Shown: piece by piece, positions 9,062 to 17,104 of the stretch | Numbering within the stretch: position 1 is the stretch's first letter | How the letters are laid out: the number at the start of each line of letters is the position of its first letter | Assembly (NCBI GenBank): GCA_016715795.1 | Contig: JADJXP010000002.1 | Coordinates: forward strand, 62,001 to 126,000 | Direction of reading: 5' to 3' | Source: Chloracidobacterium sp. | Lineage (GTDB): Bacteria; Acidobacteriota; Blastocatellia; Pyrinomonadales; Pyrinomonadaceae | DNA: 64,000 nucleotides | Notes under the pieces: model-generated | What the model was told of the DNA's origin: nothing | Seen by the model: the letters and a program-made list of their open reading frames with translations, nothing else | The model's database searches: none | Position numbers and translations under genes: made by a program

Positions 9062-9634
9062 TCAGACAGCCGGTTTTTCAGTTGTCGTCGCGTCAACCTT
9101 CTGCTTGTGTCGGAGTTCACGGTTCTGTTTGAACTGCTCTCGACGCAGCTTCATCTGCTGCTTTTGCTGCTCGATGAGTGCCTTTTGCTCAGCGGTGAAG
9201 ATATTCTGGATCTGATCGTGAACACTCTGCCGGTGGGTACGCATCTGGTCACGGATGACGTTGATGCGGGCCTTTTGCTCCGCGGTCAGGTCGGTGCCGG
9301 CCTTGCGGGCTTCGTGGATCGCTCTAAGCTCTTCCATCAGGGCCATATCAGGCTTGTTTGCCTCGCGGATAGCCTTGATCTGCTGTTTCTGCTCCTCGGT
9401 CAGGTTGAGGCCCTCGATCATGCGAAACATACCGGCACGATGACGGCCAAACTTGCCGCCGAAGCCCGGCTTGCCCATTTTATGTTTGCCCATGCCACAT
9501 TTGCCGGCTTCGGTGGCCGTATCGCCTGTGACAGGAGCCTTGGTCTTGTCTTCCTGCGCCATCACTGCCGTCGAAAAAACGGCAATCGCCAGCGTCAGGA
9601 TCGAAATGAAACGGAATTTTGAAGACATATTCAT
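9062..9634 (-). CDS. Spy/CpxP-like periplasmic protein (LTXXQ motifs)
   Basis: This 190-residue exported protein has a signal peptide (hydrophobic residues 7-26, cleavage likely after AVMA). It has a His/Gly/Lys-rich segment (KCGMGKHKMGKPGFGGKFGRH) and then helical repeats with the LTXXQ signature: LTEEQKQQIKAI and LTAEQKARINVI, plus a third FTAEQKALIEQQ. Spy and CpxP are chaperones or stress sensors of the periplasm. The His-rich part may bind metal. The C-terminal 40 residues are very basic and Gln-rich. It is a single-gene unit with a long hairpin downstream. Confidence 0.85.
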   Translation of the reverse strand: MNMSSKFRFISILTLAIAVFSTAVMAQEDKTKAPVTGDTATEAGKCGMGKHKMGKPGFGGKFGRHRAGMFRMIEGLNLTEEQKQQIKAIREANKPDMALMEELRAIHEARKAGTDLTAEQKARINVIRDQMRTHRQSVHDQIQNIFTAEQKALIEQQKQQMKLRREQFKQNRELRHKQKVDATTTEKPAV

Positions 9635-9787
9635 ACCTCGTAAAAAAATTTGAGCTTGTCGCCCGTCGAATGTTTGACGCGCCTTATCCTATAAAAGGCG
9701 AAAGAATTTCGCTCAGCTGTGCAAAGAAATGTAAAGGCCAAAATTGGCAAACGCTCGTCCGTAAATGGTAAATTGTCTTGAGTTACC

Positions 9788-11719
9788 ATGAGGTTTTTGT
9801 CAGAGATCAATTCGCCCGCAGACCTGCGGCAGCTTAAGGTTGAGGACCTGCAGACGGTCGCTGACGAGGTTCGTCAGTTCATTATCGACACGTGTTCGCG
9901 TGTGGGTGGCCATACAGGGGCGTCGCTTGGCGCGGTCGAATTGGCGGTCGCGATGCATTATGTGTTTGACACGCCGACGGACAAACTTGTCTGGGACGTC
10001 GGGCATCAGGCTTACGCTCATAAGATACTCACCGGCCGCCGCGATGAGCTTCACACGATCAAGCAATACGGCGGCCTGTCGGGCTTTCTTCGACGTGACG
10101 AGTCGGTATACGATACGTTCGGTGCGGGCCACGCATCGACCTCGCTCTCGGCGGCACTCGGCATGGCCGTTGCACGCGATAGAAAGAGCGAGGATTTTCA
10201 CGTCTGTGCCATGATCGGCGATTCGAGCCTCGCGGGCGGCATGGCGATGGAGGCCATCAACCAGGCGGGCCATCTCAAATCACGGCTCATTGTCCTCTTA
10301 AATGACAACGGCATGTCGATCGCACCGGCGGTCGGCTCGCTCAGCGGCTATCTCAACCGGATCAAAGAGGCCCAGAGCTACCAACACCTCAAAGAAGAGA
10401 TCGGCGACGCCCTTGAGAGCGTGCCCGGAATCGGCGGCAAGCTCCGCTCGGTCGCAAAATCCGTAAAAGACGCCATCGCCGCGGCCGTGCTGCCCGGTGC
10501 GCTCGTCAATGAGCTTGGCTTCAAATACATCGGCTACGTTGACGGCCACAACGTCGCGGCCCTTGTCGAGGCTCTGAACGAGGCCAAAAAGGTCGATGAC
10601 GGTCCCGTGATCGTTCACGCGCTGACCACGAAAGGCAAAGGCTTCCCCAATCCAGAGCACAACTATTACGCCTATCACGCGACGGGGCCATTTGACCCGA
10701 AAACGGGCCTGCCTTACAAATCGAGCAAGTCCGCACCTGCGCCGACCTACACAGAGGTCTTTGGCCGCACAATGTGCGAGATCATGGAACAGGATCCTCG
10801 CGTCGTGGTCCTTACGGCAGCGATGCCTGACGGCACGGGCGTCGATAAGGTGCTTGAGAAATTTCCCGAACGCTCATTCGACGTCGGCATTGCCGAGCAG
10901 CACGCAATGACCTTCTGTGCCGGAATGGCGTGCGAAGGACTAAAGCCCGTCGCCGCGATATATTCGACATTCCTCCAACGAGCATTCGATCAGGTGATCC
11001 ACGACGTTTGTCTTCAGAACCTCGACGTGACGATCGCGATGGACCGCGCCGGCATCGTCGGTGCAGACGGGCCGACGCATCACGGGCTGCTCGATATCGC
11101 CTATCTTCGCGGCTATCCGAACATTGTCCTGATGGCCCCCAAGGACGAGGCCGAGATGCGCGATATGATGCTGACAGCGATCGAGCACAACGGCCCCGCC
11201 GCACTGCGATATCCGAGGGGGAACGGGCTTGGCGTTGACATCAGTTCGCCGCCAAAACTCATCGAGATCGGCAAGGCCGAGGTGCTGCGAAAAGGCAACG
11301 GCGAAGTCGCTATCCTCGGCTACGGCGATATGGTCGATGCAGCGATCACGGCCGGCGAATTGCTTGCCAAAGACGGTATCGATGCTACGGTCGTGAACGC
11401 TCGATTTGTAAAGCCGCTCGATGCCGATCTGATCGCTTTGCTCGCCCGCAGCAATCGGCTCATCCTGACCGTCGAGAACGCCTATCTGGCCGGCGGTTTC
11501 GGTTCGGCCGTCCTTGAATGCCTCGAAGAGCAAGGCCTCGCCGACGAATGCCGCGTCGTTCGCCTCGGCGTCCCCGACGAGATCGTCACCCACGGCGATC
11601 CAAAGATCCTACTCGCCCAATACGGCCTTGACGCCGACGGCATAAGATCAAAAGCTATCGCAACACTCGATTCAATGGACGAAGGCCTCCCGCAAAAACG
11701 GATCAAGGCCGTTCGGTAA
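9788..11719 (+). CDS. dxs: 1-deoxy-D-xylulose-5-phosphate synthase
   Basis: This thiamine-diphosphate enzyme condenses pyruvate and glyceraldehyde 3-phosphate, the first step of the MEP isoprenoid route that feeds the menaquinone side chain. Length (643 residues) is usual. GGHTGASLGAVELAVAMHY and the VWDVGHQAYAHKILTGRR string are in the N-terminal domain. The GDSSLAGGMAMEAIN cofactor site follows, with NDNGMSIAPAVG, the DRAGIVGADGPTHHGLLDIA transketolase core and ALRYPRGNG. Apart from a 160-bp repeat-bearing gap it is followed by a converging hypothetical gene. Confidence 0.96.
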   Translation: MRFLSEINSPADLRQLKVEDLQTVADEVRQFIIDTCSRVGGHTGASLGAVELAVAMHYVFDTPTDKLVWDVGHQAYAHKILTGRRDELHTIKQYGGLSGFLRRDESVYDTFGAGHASTSLSAALGMAVARDRKSEDFHVCAMIGDSSLAGGMAMEAINQAGHLKSRLIVLLNDNGMSIAPAVGSLSGYLNRIKEAQSYQHLKEEIGDALESVPGIGGKLRSVAKSVKDAIAAAVLPGALVNELGFKYIGYVDGHNVAALVEALNEAKKVDDGPVIVHALTTKGKGFPNPEHNYYAYHATGPFDPKTGLPYKSSKSAPAPTYTEVFGRTMCEIMEQDPRVVVLTAAMPDGTGVDKVLEKFPERSFDVGIAEQHAMTFCAGMACEGLKPVAAIYSTFLQRAFDQVIHDVCLQNLDVTIAMDRAGIVGADGPTHHGLLDIAYLRGYPNIVLMAPKDEAEMRDMMLTAIEHNGPAALRYPRGNGLGVDISSPPKLIEIGKAEVLRKGNGEVAILGYGDMVDAAITAGELLAKDGIDATVVNARFVKPLDADLIALLARSNRLILTVENAYLAGGFGSAVLECLEEQGLADECRVVRLGVPDEIVTHGDPKILLAQYGLDADGIRSKAIATLDSMDEGLPQKRIKAVR

Positions 11720-11742
11720 GATCCAACCAGAGTAAACCTCGG

Positions 11743-11867
11743 GGTCAGGAAGGGGCCTTGGCCCCGCCGACTTTCGCTGTCACTCACCCTACAGTTGAAT
11801 CTGGTGGACCCAAGCGGGGCCAAGGCGCCGTCCTGACCCTGAGATGCCGCCAGGCCCCTTCCTGACC
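11743..11867. repeat. Stem-loop repeat, copy A
   Basis: The arms 11743-11766 and 11815-11838 are 24-bp inverted repeats with two mismatches, enclosing a 48-bp loop. A third, shorter copy of the right arm (AGGCCCCTTCCTGACC) follows at 11852-11867. Each right-arm copy is followed within a few bases by GAGAT or similar. A second element with the same arms lies at 12603-12698. Lying just after dxs it could end transcription from both sides, but the related copy argues for a dispersed repeat. Confidence 0.8.
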
Positions 11868-11879
11868 ATGAGATTTTTT

Positions 11880-12266
11880 CTACCTCGCCCCTTTTGACAC
11901 AACCGTCGTCTGCTCCATATCCAGCGTCAGCACGCCCCGCACCACTGCAAAGCGTTCAAAAAGCACCGTCTTCTCCGTCCTGATCCTGTAATGATGGCAG
12001 AATGCCGCAGCGTTGATCTGACGGTAATTGCCGCCGCTGTGCAGCCTGACCGGAAACGCGTTTGGCTTTTTCGGATCACTCGGCCGCACACCGATAAGCC
12101 GCTGGCCGCCGTCGAACAGCATCTCGACGGCCTTTGGCTCGCCAATCAGTTCAAACGCACGGCGGTTAAGATAGAACACGCCCTTTTGCCCGAGTGTGAC
12201 CCTCGGCCCGGCGTTTGACTTTCGGCCATACGGCCGGCCCTGAAAAAGCTCCCATTTTGGTTCCAT
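11880..12266 (-). CDS. Conserved-looking hypothetical protein
   Basis: This 128-residue soluble protein is not recognised by me. The start at ATG 12266 (MEPKWELFQGRPYGRK) is chosen because AAAAGGAG lies just upstream, and a good promoter ends about 50 bp before it. The sequence has a basic N-terminus, a central beta-rich segment (VFYLNRRAFELIGEPKAVEMLF) and a segment RLHSGGNYRQINAAAFCHHY. The AVEMLFDGGQRLIGVRP part resembles small DNA-binding or transposition-regulator beta domains only vaguely. It lies between the two stem-loop repeats, so it could be part of a small accessory insertion. Confidence 0.6.
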   Translation of the reverse strand: MEPKWELFQGRPYGRKSNAGPRVTLGQKGVFYLNRRAFELIGEPKAVEMLFDGGQRLIGVRPSDPKKPNAFPVRLHSGGNYRQINAAAFCHHYRIRTEKTVLFERFAVVRGVLTLDMEQTTVVSKGAR

Positions 12267-12312
12267 GTTTTGTATTTCTCCTTTTGTGATGGTTATCGTC
12301 ACTGAGCCTTGT

Positions 12313-12341
12313 ATTGTAGCATATGTGCAACGTCCTTGCAA
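12313..12341 (-). promoter_or_regulatory. Sigma-70-type promoter of the hypothetical gene at 11880-12266
   Basis: On the minus strand TTGCAA (12341-12336) and TACAAT (12318-12313) are separated by exactly 17 bases. The predicted start site is about 40 bp before the ATG at 12266, with AAAAGGAG in between. This is one of the best matches to a housekeeping promoter in the window. Confidence 0.6.
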
Positions 12342-12513
12342 GCCTCGTTCGGCAGGCTGAGCTTACCCAATTTGCGGGCTTCGCTATCTTTCCCGTCTTT
12401 GCGGGCGTGAGCTTCCCGTCGAGGCGACCGGCCGAAACGATGTCGCCGATGACGGGGCATACGATGCTCATGGAAACGGAAGCGAATGAGGGAGAGGATC
12501 TTCCGCCAAAAAC

Positions 12514-12566
12514 TGTCGATACAGCAGGGTAAAAATGTCGATACAACTGACCATTTTGTCGATACA
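12514..12566. repeat. Three TGTCGATACA repeats, 21-22 bp apart (possible IS21-type end)
   Basis: The decamer TGTCGATACA occurs at 12514-12523, 12536-12545 and 12557-12566, spaced 22 and 21 bp, about two helical turns. Ends of IS21-family elements carry several copies of a roughly 20-bp transposase-binding repeat beginning TGT, and that is the closest known pattern. No istA or istB gene is nearby, so this would be a relict end. A set of operators for an unknown regulator is the alternative. Confidence 0.5.
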
Positions 12567-12602
12567 GATTGAGGCAAAAATTCAGCTGCTGTTAATCCTC
12601 AA

Positions 12603-12698
12603 GCTCAGGAAGGGGCCTCGGCCCCGCTGACCTTAGCTGCCATTCAACCCAGCGTTGAACCTGATGGATCTGATCGGGGCCAAGACCCCTTCCTGACC
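12603..12698. repeat. Stem-loop repeat, copy B
   Basis: The arms 12603-12626 and 12675-12698 are 24-bp imperfect inverted repeats enclosing 48 bp, the same arm length and loop length as copy A at 11743-11838. Shared strings with copy A include TCAGGAAGGGGCCT, GGCCCCG, CGGGGCCAAG and TCCTGACC, followed by GAGATG. The loops also align partly (CA.TCA.CC.... GTTGAA). The two copies flank about 760 bp containing one hypothetical gene. Confidence 0.8.
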
Positions 12699-12841
12699 TC
12701 GAGATGGCCCAAGCAGACGTTTCCTGCCTCGCTCCCCTTGTGTGAGACCGGCTCGCGGCTCGACAGAAAAACTGTGGCAATCTCTCTCGCCGGTAGGTTA
12801 TCCTAATCGTTGCCGCCCCGTGTTCCTCCCGCCCGGCCTGT

Positions 12842-13771
12842 ATGAATGATTCTGAGATATTGCGGCGAGACCTGAAACCGGCGCTCGTGTTCCTGAGCGG
12901 CGAACTGATCGCCGTGCCGATCCCGCTTGAACGCGAAGAGGTGATCCTCGGCCGTGCTCTCGAGGCTGACGTTCGCGTCAACGACACGCTCGTGTCGCGT
13001 CAGCATGCCCGCATCACGGCCGCGCCGACCGAGTCGCGCGTCGCGATGGAATATTTGCTGCAGGACCTGGATTCACGCAATGGGACGTTTCTCAACGGCC
13101 GCCGCGTCCGCCGCGAAAAGCTGGAGAATGGAGATAAGATCACGATCGGCGACACCATTTTACGCTTTGACCTGCTTGACGAGATCGACCGCGAATATCA
13201 GAGGCAGATCCACCGCCTGATCTCGCACGACGACCTGACCGGGCTGCTTTCGAGCCGGTCGTTCTTTTCCGAACTGAGGCGTGAGGCCGGCCGGGCTACG
13301 GCCGAAAACCGCCCGTTCTGCGTGCTGATGATGGACGGCGACAATTTTAAGGGTGTAAATGATACGTTTGGGCACCTTACGGGCAGCAAAACGATCGAAG
13401 AGATCGGATTTTCGATAATGACGAACCTGCGAAGCGGCGATGCTGCAGCTCGATTCGGCGGCGACGAATTCGCAGCATTTTTGCTCGACGCCGAGCTCGC
13501 CCAAGGTATCGTAGCGGCCGAACGCATTCGCTCAACCGTCGAGAATTATCCGTTTAGCATTGTCAGCAAAGGCTCCAAAGAGACCCACAATATCACCGTC
13601 AGCATCGGAGTCGCCTCGTTTCCTGACGACTCGTCAGATCCGATCGAACTTGTCGAAATGGCCGATTCCGCCCTCTATCGGGCCAAACGCGAAGGCCGCA
13701 ACCGCGTCGCCGCGTATCGCGACATATCGCGAGAGGAACTCCAACGAAACCTGCCCCCGCGGCGGGACTGA
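12842..13771 (+). CDS. FHA-GGDEF diguanylate cyclase
   Basis: This 309-residue cytoplasmic protein makes the second messenger cyclic di-GMP. A forkhead-associated domain covers about residues 30-110 (GRALEADVRV, SRQHARI at 52-58, SRNGTFLNG at 78-86) and would bind a phosphothreonine partner. A GGDEF domain follows from about 130 (HDDLTGLLSSRSF, MMDGDNFKGVNDTFGH), with the intact active-site motif GGDEF at 206-210. RSGD at 197-200 is the RxxD product-inhibition site at the normal five-residue spacing. The FHA input suggests control by a Ser/Thr kinase. Confidence 0.93.
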   Translation: MNDSEILRRDLKPALVFLSGELIAVPIPLEREEVILGRALEADVRVNDTLVSRQHARITAAPTESRVAMEYLLQDLDSRNGTFLNGRRVRREKLENGDKITIGDTILRFDLLDEIDREYQRQIHRLISHDDLTGLLSSRSFFSELRREAGRATAENRPFCVLMMDGDNFKGVNDTFGHLTGSKTIEEIGFSIMTNLRSGDAAARFGGDEFAAFLLDAELAQGIVAAERIRSTVENYPFSIVSKGSKETHNITVSIGVASFPDDSSDPIELVEMADSALYRAKREGRNRVAAYRDISREELQRNLPPRRD

Positions 13772-13842
13772 GCTATATGGTTGAGTCTCTCATCAATATT
13801 CGGCGTGACACTCGATAGCTCAATCGGGATATAATACCGATC

Positions 13843-14091
13843 ATGCCTGAGATCGCGAGGTTTTACGGAATAGTCATCAAGTTGTTTTTTGGCGATCATC
13901 CGCCGCCGCATTTTCATGCCGTCTACGGTGAGTATGTAGGTTTGTTTGATTTAAATACTCTCGAAATGTTTGAGGGCGATCTGCCTACACGAGCGAAAAA
14001 CCTGGTATTGGAATGGGCCAAACCCAACCAGCGTGACCTTCAGGAAATGTGGGACACTCAGGAATTCCGGAAATTGCCGCCACTAAAATGA
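13843..14091 (+). CDS. DUF4160 protein
   Basis: This 82-residue protein of the DUF4160 family has the typical IKLFFGDHPPPHFHAVYGEY at the N-terminus and a C-terminal helix with WAKPNQRDLQEMW. Such proteins are nearly always paired with DUF2442, as here, and are suspected to form a toxin-antitoxin-like or nucleotide-handling pair. This is association only. The stop overlaps the next start (ATGA at 14088-14091). Confidence 0.85.
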   Translation: MPEIARFYGIVIKLFFGDHPPPHFHAVYGEYVGLFDLNTLEMFEGDLPTRAKNLVLEWAKPNQRDLQEMWDTQEFRKLPPLK

Positions 14092-14345
14092 ACCCGATCT
14101 GTCCAAAAGTACATTCCGCCGTGGCTCTCGATGACCATACTCTTCTGATCGAGTTCGAGAATAAAGTAAAGAAGCTCTACGACGTCAGACCGCTGCTTGC
14201 AACAGAGATGTTTGCCCCTCTGAGGGATCACGCTTTCTTCAGAACCGTTCGTGTCGATCGGCACGGCTACGCCATTGTTTGGAACTCCAACATTGATCTG
14301 AGCGAATACGAACTCTGGCAACACGGTACCAGTTTCGAGGGTTAA
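14088..14345 (+). CDS. DUF2442 protein
   Basis: This 85-residue protein of the DUF2442 family shows the typical pattern of a DDHTLLIEFENKVKKLYDV strand pair, FRTVRVDRHGYAIVWN and a DLSEYELWQHG ending. The start at 14088 is preferred over the one at 14049 because it gives the family N-terminus and a four-base overlap with the DUF4160 gene, implying coupled translation. Function is unknown. A DNA-binding or antitoxin role is only suggested by its constant pairing. Confidence 0.85.
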   Translation: MNPICPKVHSAVALDDHTLLIEFENKVKKLYDVRPLLATEMFAPLRDHAFFRTVRVDRHGYAIVWNSNIDLSEYELWQHGTSFEG

Positions 14346-14481
14346 CGTTCGCTTCGTTCACCATTTTGCAACAATTTACACGCTTTCGGCGTGATAAGAC
14401 AACGGTTCTCGTGTCGTGCTAGAATGTTGTTTTTCGTTAGACGCTCGACGCAGTGCATTTTTGTGTTTCCGTAGTTAACAA

Positions 14482-15102
14482 GTGATCGCCAAGCTAAACC
14501 TTTCCACACATCCATTTCGCAACCGGATGCTGCCATATCTCGGGGCTGCGTTGCTGCTGCTTGTGAGCCTGGTCGTCGGTGCTTACTGCATCTATCGCCT
14601 TAATGACAACAAGAAGCGAAACGATCTATTGGTTGCGGCTATAGCTGAACGCCAGGCCGAGATCGCGCGGCTCAAGGGCGAAGGCGAAAAGGTGCAGCAA
14701 CTCTTGACGCCGGATCAGAAGGCTCTCTTGACCGCGGCTCATAAGCTGGTCGCCAATAAGACGTTTGGCTGGTCGCGCCTGTTTGCCGACCTTGAATCCG
14801 TATTGCCTTCGAGTGTCGCGGCGTCGCGGATCGCGGTTGAGAATATCTATCAGGACGGCGACCGCGTCAAAGCAGAGCTTGAGTTCGGCGTATTGGCCCG
14901 TGACTACTCGAGCGTGATGGCGATGATCGAGAATATGAACAATTCGGGCCTCTTTGCCGCCGAACTGCGCGGCCAGGACCGGCAGGAGAACGAGCGGATC
15001 GTATATACCGAATATACTTTTCGGCTTGTCTATACACCGGCCTACGGTTACTCGACAGCCGCGCCGGTGACCGATCTTGCACAAAACGGGGGCGTGCAGT
15101 AA
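14482..15102 (+). CDS. pilN: PilN-like type IV pilus inner-membrane assembly protein
   Basis: This 206-residue bitopic membrane protein has the short cytoplasmic N-terminus MIAKLNLSTHPFRNR, the PilN pattern that normally docks to PilM. One transmembrane helix follows at about residues 15-36, then a coiled-coil stretch rich in Glu/Lys and a ferredoxin-like periplasmic domain. It starts at GTG 14482 with a weak ribosome-binding site. Three genes of the same system follow with almost no gaps. The absence of pilM immediately upstream is notable. Confidence 0.8.
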   Translation: MIAKLNLSTHPFRNRMLPYLGAALLLLVSLVVGAYCIYRLNDNKKRNDLLVAAIAERQAEIARLKGEGEKVQQLLTPDQKALLTAAHKLVANKTFGWSRLFADLESVLPSSVAASRIAVENIYQDGDRVKAELEFGVLARDYSSVMAMIENMNNSGLFAAELRGQDRQENERIVYTEYTFRLVYTPAYGYSTAAPVTDLAQNGGVQ

Positions 15103-15104
15103 GC

Positions 15105-16025
15105 GTGGCAGAACTTGATCCACAACTGAATCCTGACGACGAAATGCCCGAGGCCGAGACGGTCATGATCGAGGCGGCCGAGATGCCGGCCTTTATTCCG
15201 CCGAATCGGCCGCGCAAGGTCTATGGAGGCATGTGGGGCCCCCTTGAGATCGGGGCCGTGGCTTTGGGCCTGCTCGCGCTGGTCGGTGCAATAGGCATCT
15301 ATTTTGGCCTCGTGCTGCCATCGAATCGTGAATTGGCACGCAACCGCTCAGAAGCAGACAGGCTGGAGGCAGAGGTCGTCTCCGCCAAGACGAAATACGG
15401 CGAGATCACGACAACGCAGGAGCAGGTGGACAAGATCGTTACGAGCGTAGATGATTTTGAAGCCCGATTTTTGCCGGTCACGACCGTCGGACGCACGGCG
15501 CTTTATCAACGGATCAACGGCCTGATCGCGGCATACGGACTTGTGAATACGGCCGGGCCCGACTACCAGCCGCTCGAGACGGCTGACATGAACACAGGCC
15601 AGCAATCGGACGAGGAGCGCGGTCGTGCCAAATTCCGCAGCCTTTATCCGGGAATGTATATCACGACGACCGTCGAGGGGTCATACCAGAATCTGCGGCG
15701 GTTCATTCGGGAGATAGAGACGGGCCGCGAGTTCGTCATTGTCAGCGCCGTCGAGCTTGCCCCGTCAGATACGGAATCGGATAAGGAAAAGGCACAGCCC
15801 GCGGCACAGCCCGTCCAGCCGGGAGCACCGGCCGCAAAGAACATTCAGGCAAGGATCAACACGACGATGGGCGGCCAGTCAATGGTTCCGCAGGCACCGG
15901 TCCAGCCTGAGCAACGTTCGAAAAAGGGCAAGATGCACGGCGAGATCGTCAGCTTGCGGATCGAGATGGCAGCGTATTTCCGCCGGCCAAACGCGGCCCC
16001 CGTGGAGCCGACGCAACAGCAGTAA
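15105..16025 (+). CDS. PilO-like type IV pilus assembly protein
   Basis: This 306-residue bitopic protein has an acidic cytoplasmic N-terminus of about 45 residues and one transmembrane helix (about 47-70). A coiled coil follows (NRELARNRSEADRLEAEV), then a periplasmic ferredoxin-like domain whose core reads GMYITTTVEGSYQNLRRFI and REFVIVSAVEL. This layout is typical of PilO, the partner of PilN. A Pro/Ala/Gln-rich insert at about 225-265 and a similar C-terminus are longer than in proteobacterial PilO. It starts at GTG 15105, two bases after pilN. Confidence 0.78.
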   Translation: MAELDPQLNPDDEMPEAETVMIEAAEMPAFIPPNRPRKVYGGMWGPLEIGAVALGLLALVGAIGIYFGLVLPSNRELARNRSEADRLEAEVVSAKTKYGEITTTQEQVDKIVTSVDDFEARFLPVTTVGRTALYQRINGLIAAYGLVNTAGPDYQPLETADMNTGQQSDEERGRAKFRSLYPGMYITTTVEGSYQNLRRFIREIETGREFVIVSAVELAPSDTESDKEKAQPAAQPVQPGAPAAKNIQARINTTMGGQSMVPQAPVQPEQRSKKGKMHGEIVSLRIEMAAYFRRPNAAPVEPTQQQ

Positions 16026-17104
16026 TGGGTCTATTCGAAGGTAAATCTCCGGCTGAACGCAATAAGATCATCGCCGCGGCGGTGCTCGGCATCGTTGCGC
16101 TCATTGCGTTGTATCTTGCCTTCGGACGAAGCCTTCTCGGTGGTTCATCGACCACGGCTACAGGAAAAGGAACGCCGACGCCGACGCCGCGTTCGACGCC
16201 GGGGCCGAACCGTGCCGATGCGTCGCTCCCTTCGCTGCAGGACCAGCAATTCGTTTACGAGACGACGCCGGTGATGTATCAGCCGGGCAATGCCTACGCA
16301 CCTGATGCGGGCCGCAACATCTTTGCTTTTTACGAGCCGCCGCCGCCGTGTAAGGACGACTGTCCGCCCACGCCGATACCGACACCTCCGCCGCCAAAAC
16401 CACCTTCGCCGGTGCCGACGCCGCCCATCATTCTGGCATTTGCCAATCCACAGTCGGTATATGCCGGCTCGCGCGGCTTTCGGCTGGAGTTGAATGGTGA
16501 CCACATTCCGCCGGATGCCCGCATCCTTTTTAATCAGGCCGAGATGCCGACGACCTACGTTAACGGCCAGCGTGCGTTTACTGACATTCCGTCCAATCTG
16601 ATCACGCAGGAAACACAGGCACAGGTGATGATGCGAACGCCGGATGGCAAGCTCTATTCAAATCCGATCTTTGTATCGATAGCAGCGCCGCCAAAGCCGG
16701 GCTATCAATATATCGGGATGATCGGCCGCAAACGTTACAACAACGATACGGCATACCTGATAGAGACCGGGAAAACTGCGCCATTCGGAGCACGATTGAA
16801 CGACATTCTAGGCGGCCGGTTCCGACTGGTCGATATATCACCGGCCGAAGTAATATTCGAGGACACGCAGCTCGGTTTCCGGCATCCGATCGCGATCTCT
16901 AAGGCCCCGATAGGCACAGCTACCGGAGGCACCGCCGGCAAGCCAATGGACGGCATGCAGCCATTCGATCCGACGACGATGAAAGGCATTCCCGGAATCC
17001 CGGACAATCTTCCGAGGTATGTACCTCCGCAGCCGCCTATGGGACGGCCGATCGAGAAGCTGAAACAGGACGTTGACGATTCAGTAGATGATGGCAAGCC
17101 TTAG
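16025..17104 (+). CDS. PilP/GspC-like protein with IPT-like domain
   Basis: This 359-residue bitopic protein has one transmembrane helix at about residues 14-35. A very proline-rich linker contains three Cys-flanked PPPPC/CPPTP runs. A domain at about 135-220 (FANPQSVYAGSRGFRLELNG) looks like an IPT/TIG-type beta sandwich. The C-terminal part, with GYQYIGMIGRKRYN, PAEVIFEDTQLGF and HPIAIS, follows the PilP/GspC homology-region pattern that contacts the secretin. The start overlaps the PilO stop by one base. The IPT-like insertion is not part of classical PilP. Confidence 0.6.
   Translation: MGLFEGKSPAERNKIIAAAVLGIVALIALYLAFGRSLLGGSSTTATGKGTPTPTPRSTPGPNRADASLPSLQDQQFVYETTPVMYQPGNAYAPDAGRNIFAFYEPPPPCKDDCPPTPIPTPPPPKPPSPVPTPPIILAFANPQSVYAGSRGFRLELNGDHIPPDARILFNQAEMPTTYVNGQRAFTDIPSNLITQETQAQVMMRTPDGKLYSNPIFVSIAAPPKPGYQYIGMIGRKRYNNDTAYLIETGKTAPFGARLNDILGGRFRLVDISPAEVIFEDTQLGFRHPIAISKAPIGTATGGTAGKPMDGMQPFDPTTMKGIPGIPDNLPRYVPPQPPMGRPIEKLKQDVDDSVDDGKP

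Larger units (their letters stand above)
12267..12841. other. Gene-free interval with promoter, operator-like repeats and stem-loop copy B
   Basis: No convincing gene occupies this stretch. It holds, from left to right, the leader and promoter of the minus-strand hypothetical gene, a run of about 170 bp with only antisense-looking open frames, three TGTCGATACA repeats, repeat copy B, and about 140 bp before the GGDEF gene in which nothing is recognisable. Confidence 0.6.

Noticed and set aside
10940..11593. A 217-codon minus-strand open frame inside dxs
   Set aside because: It is antisense to a strongly conserved enzyme, has no family pattern and no ribosome-binding site.
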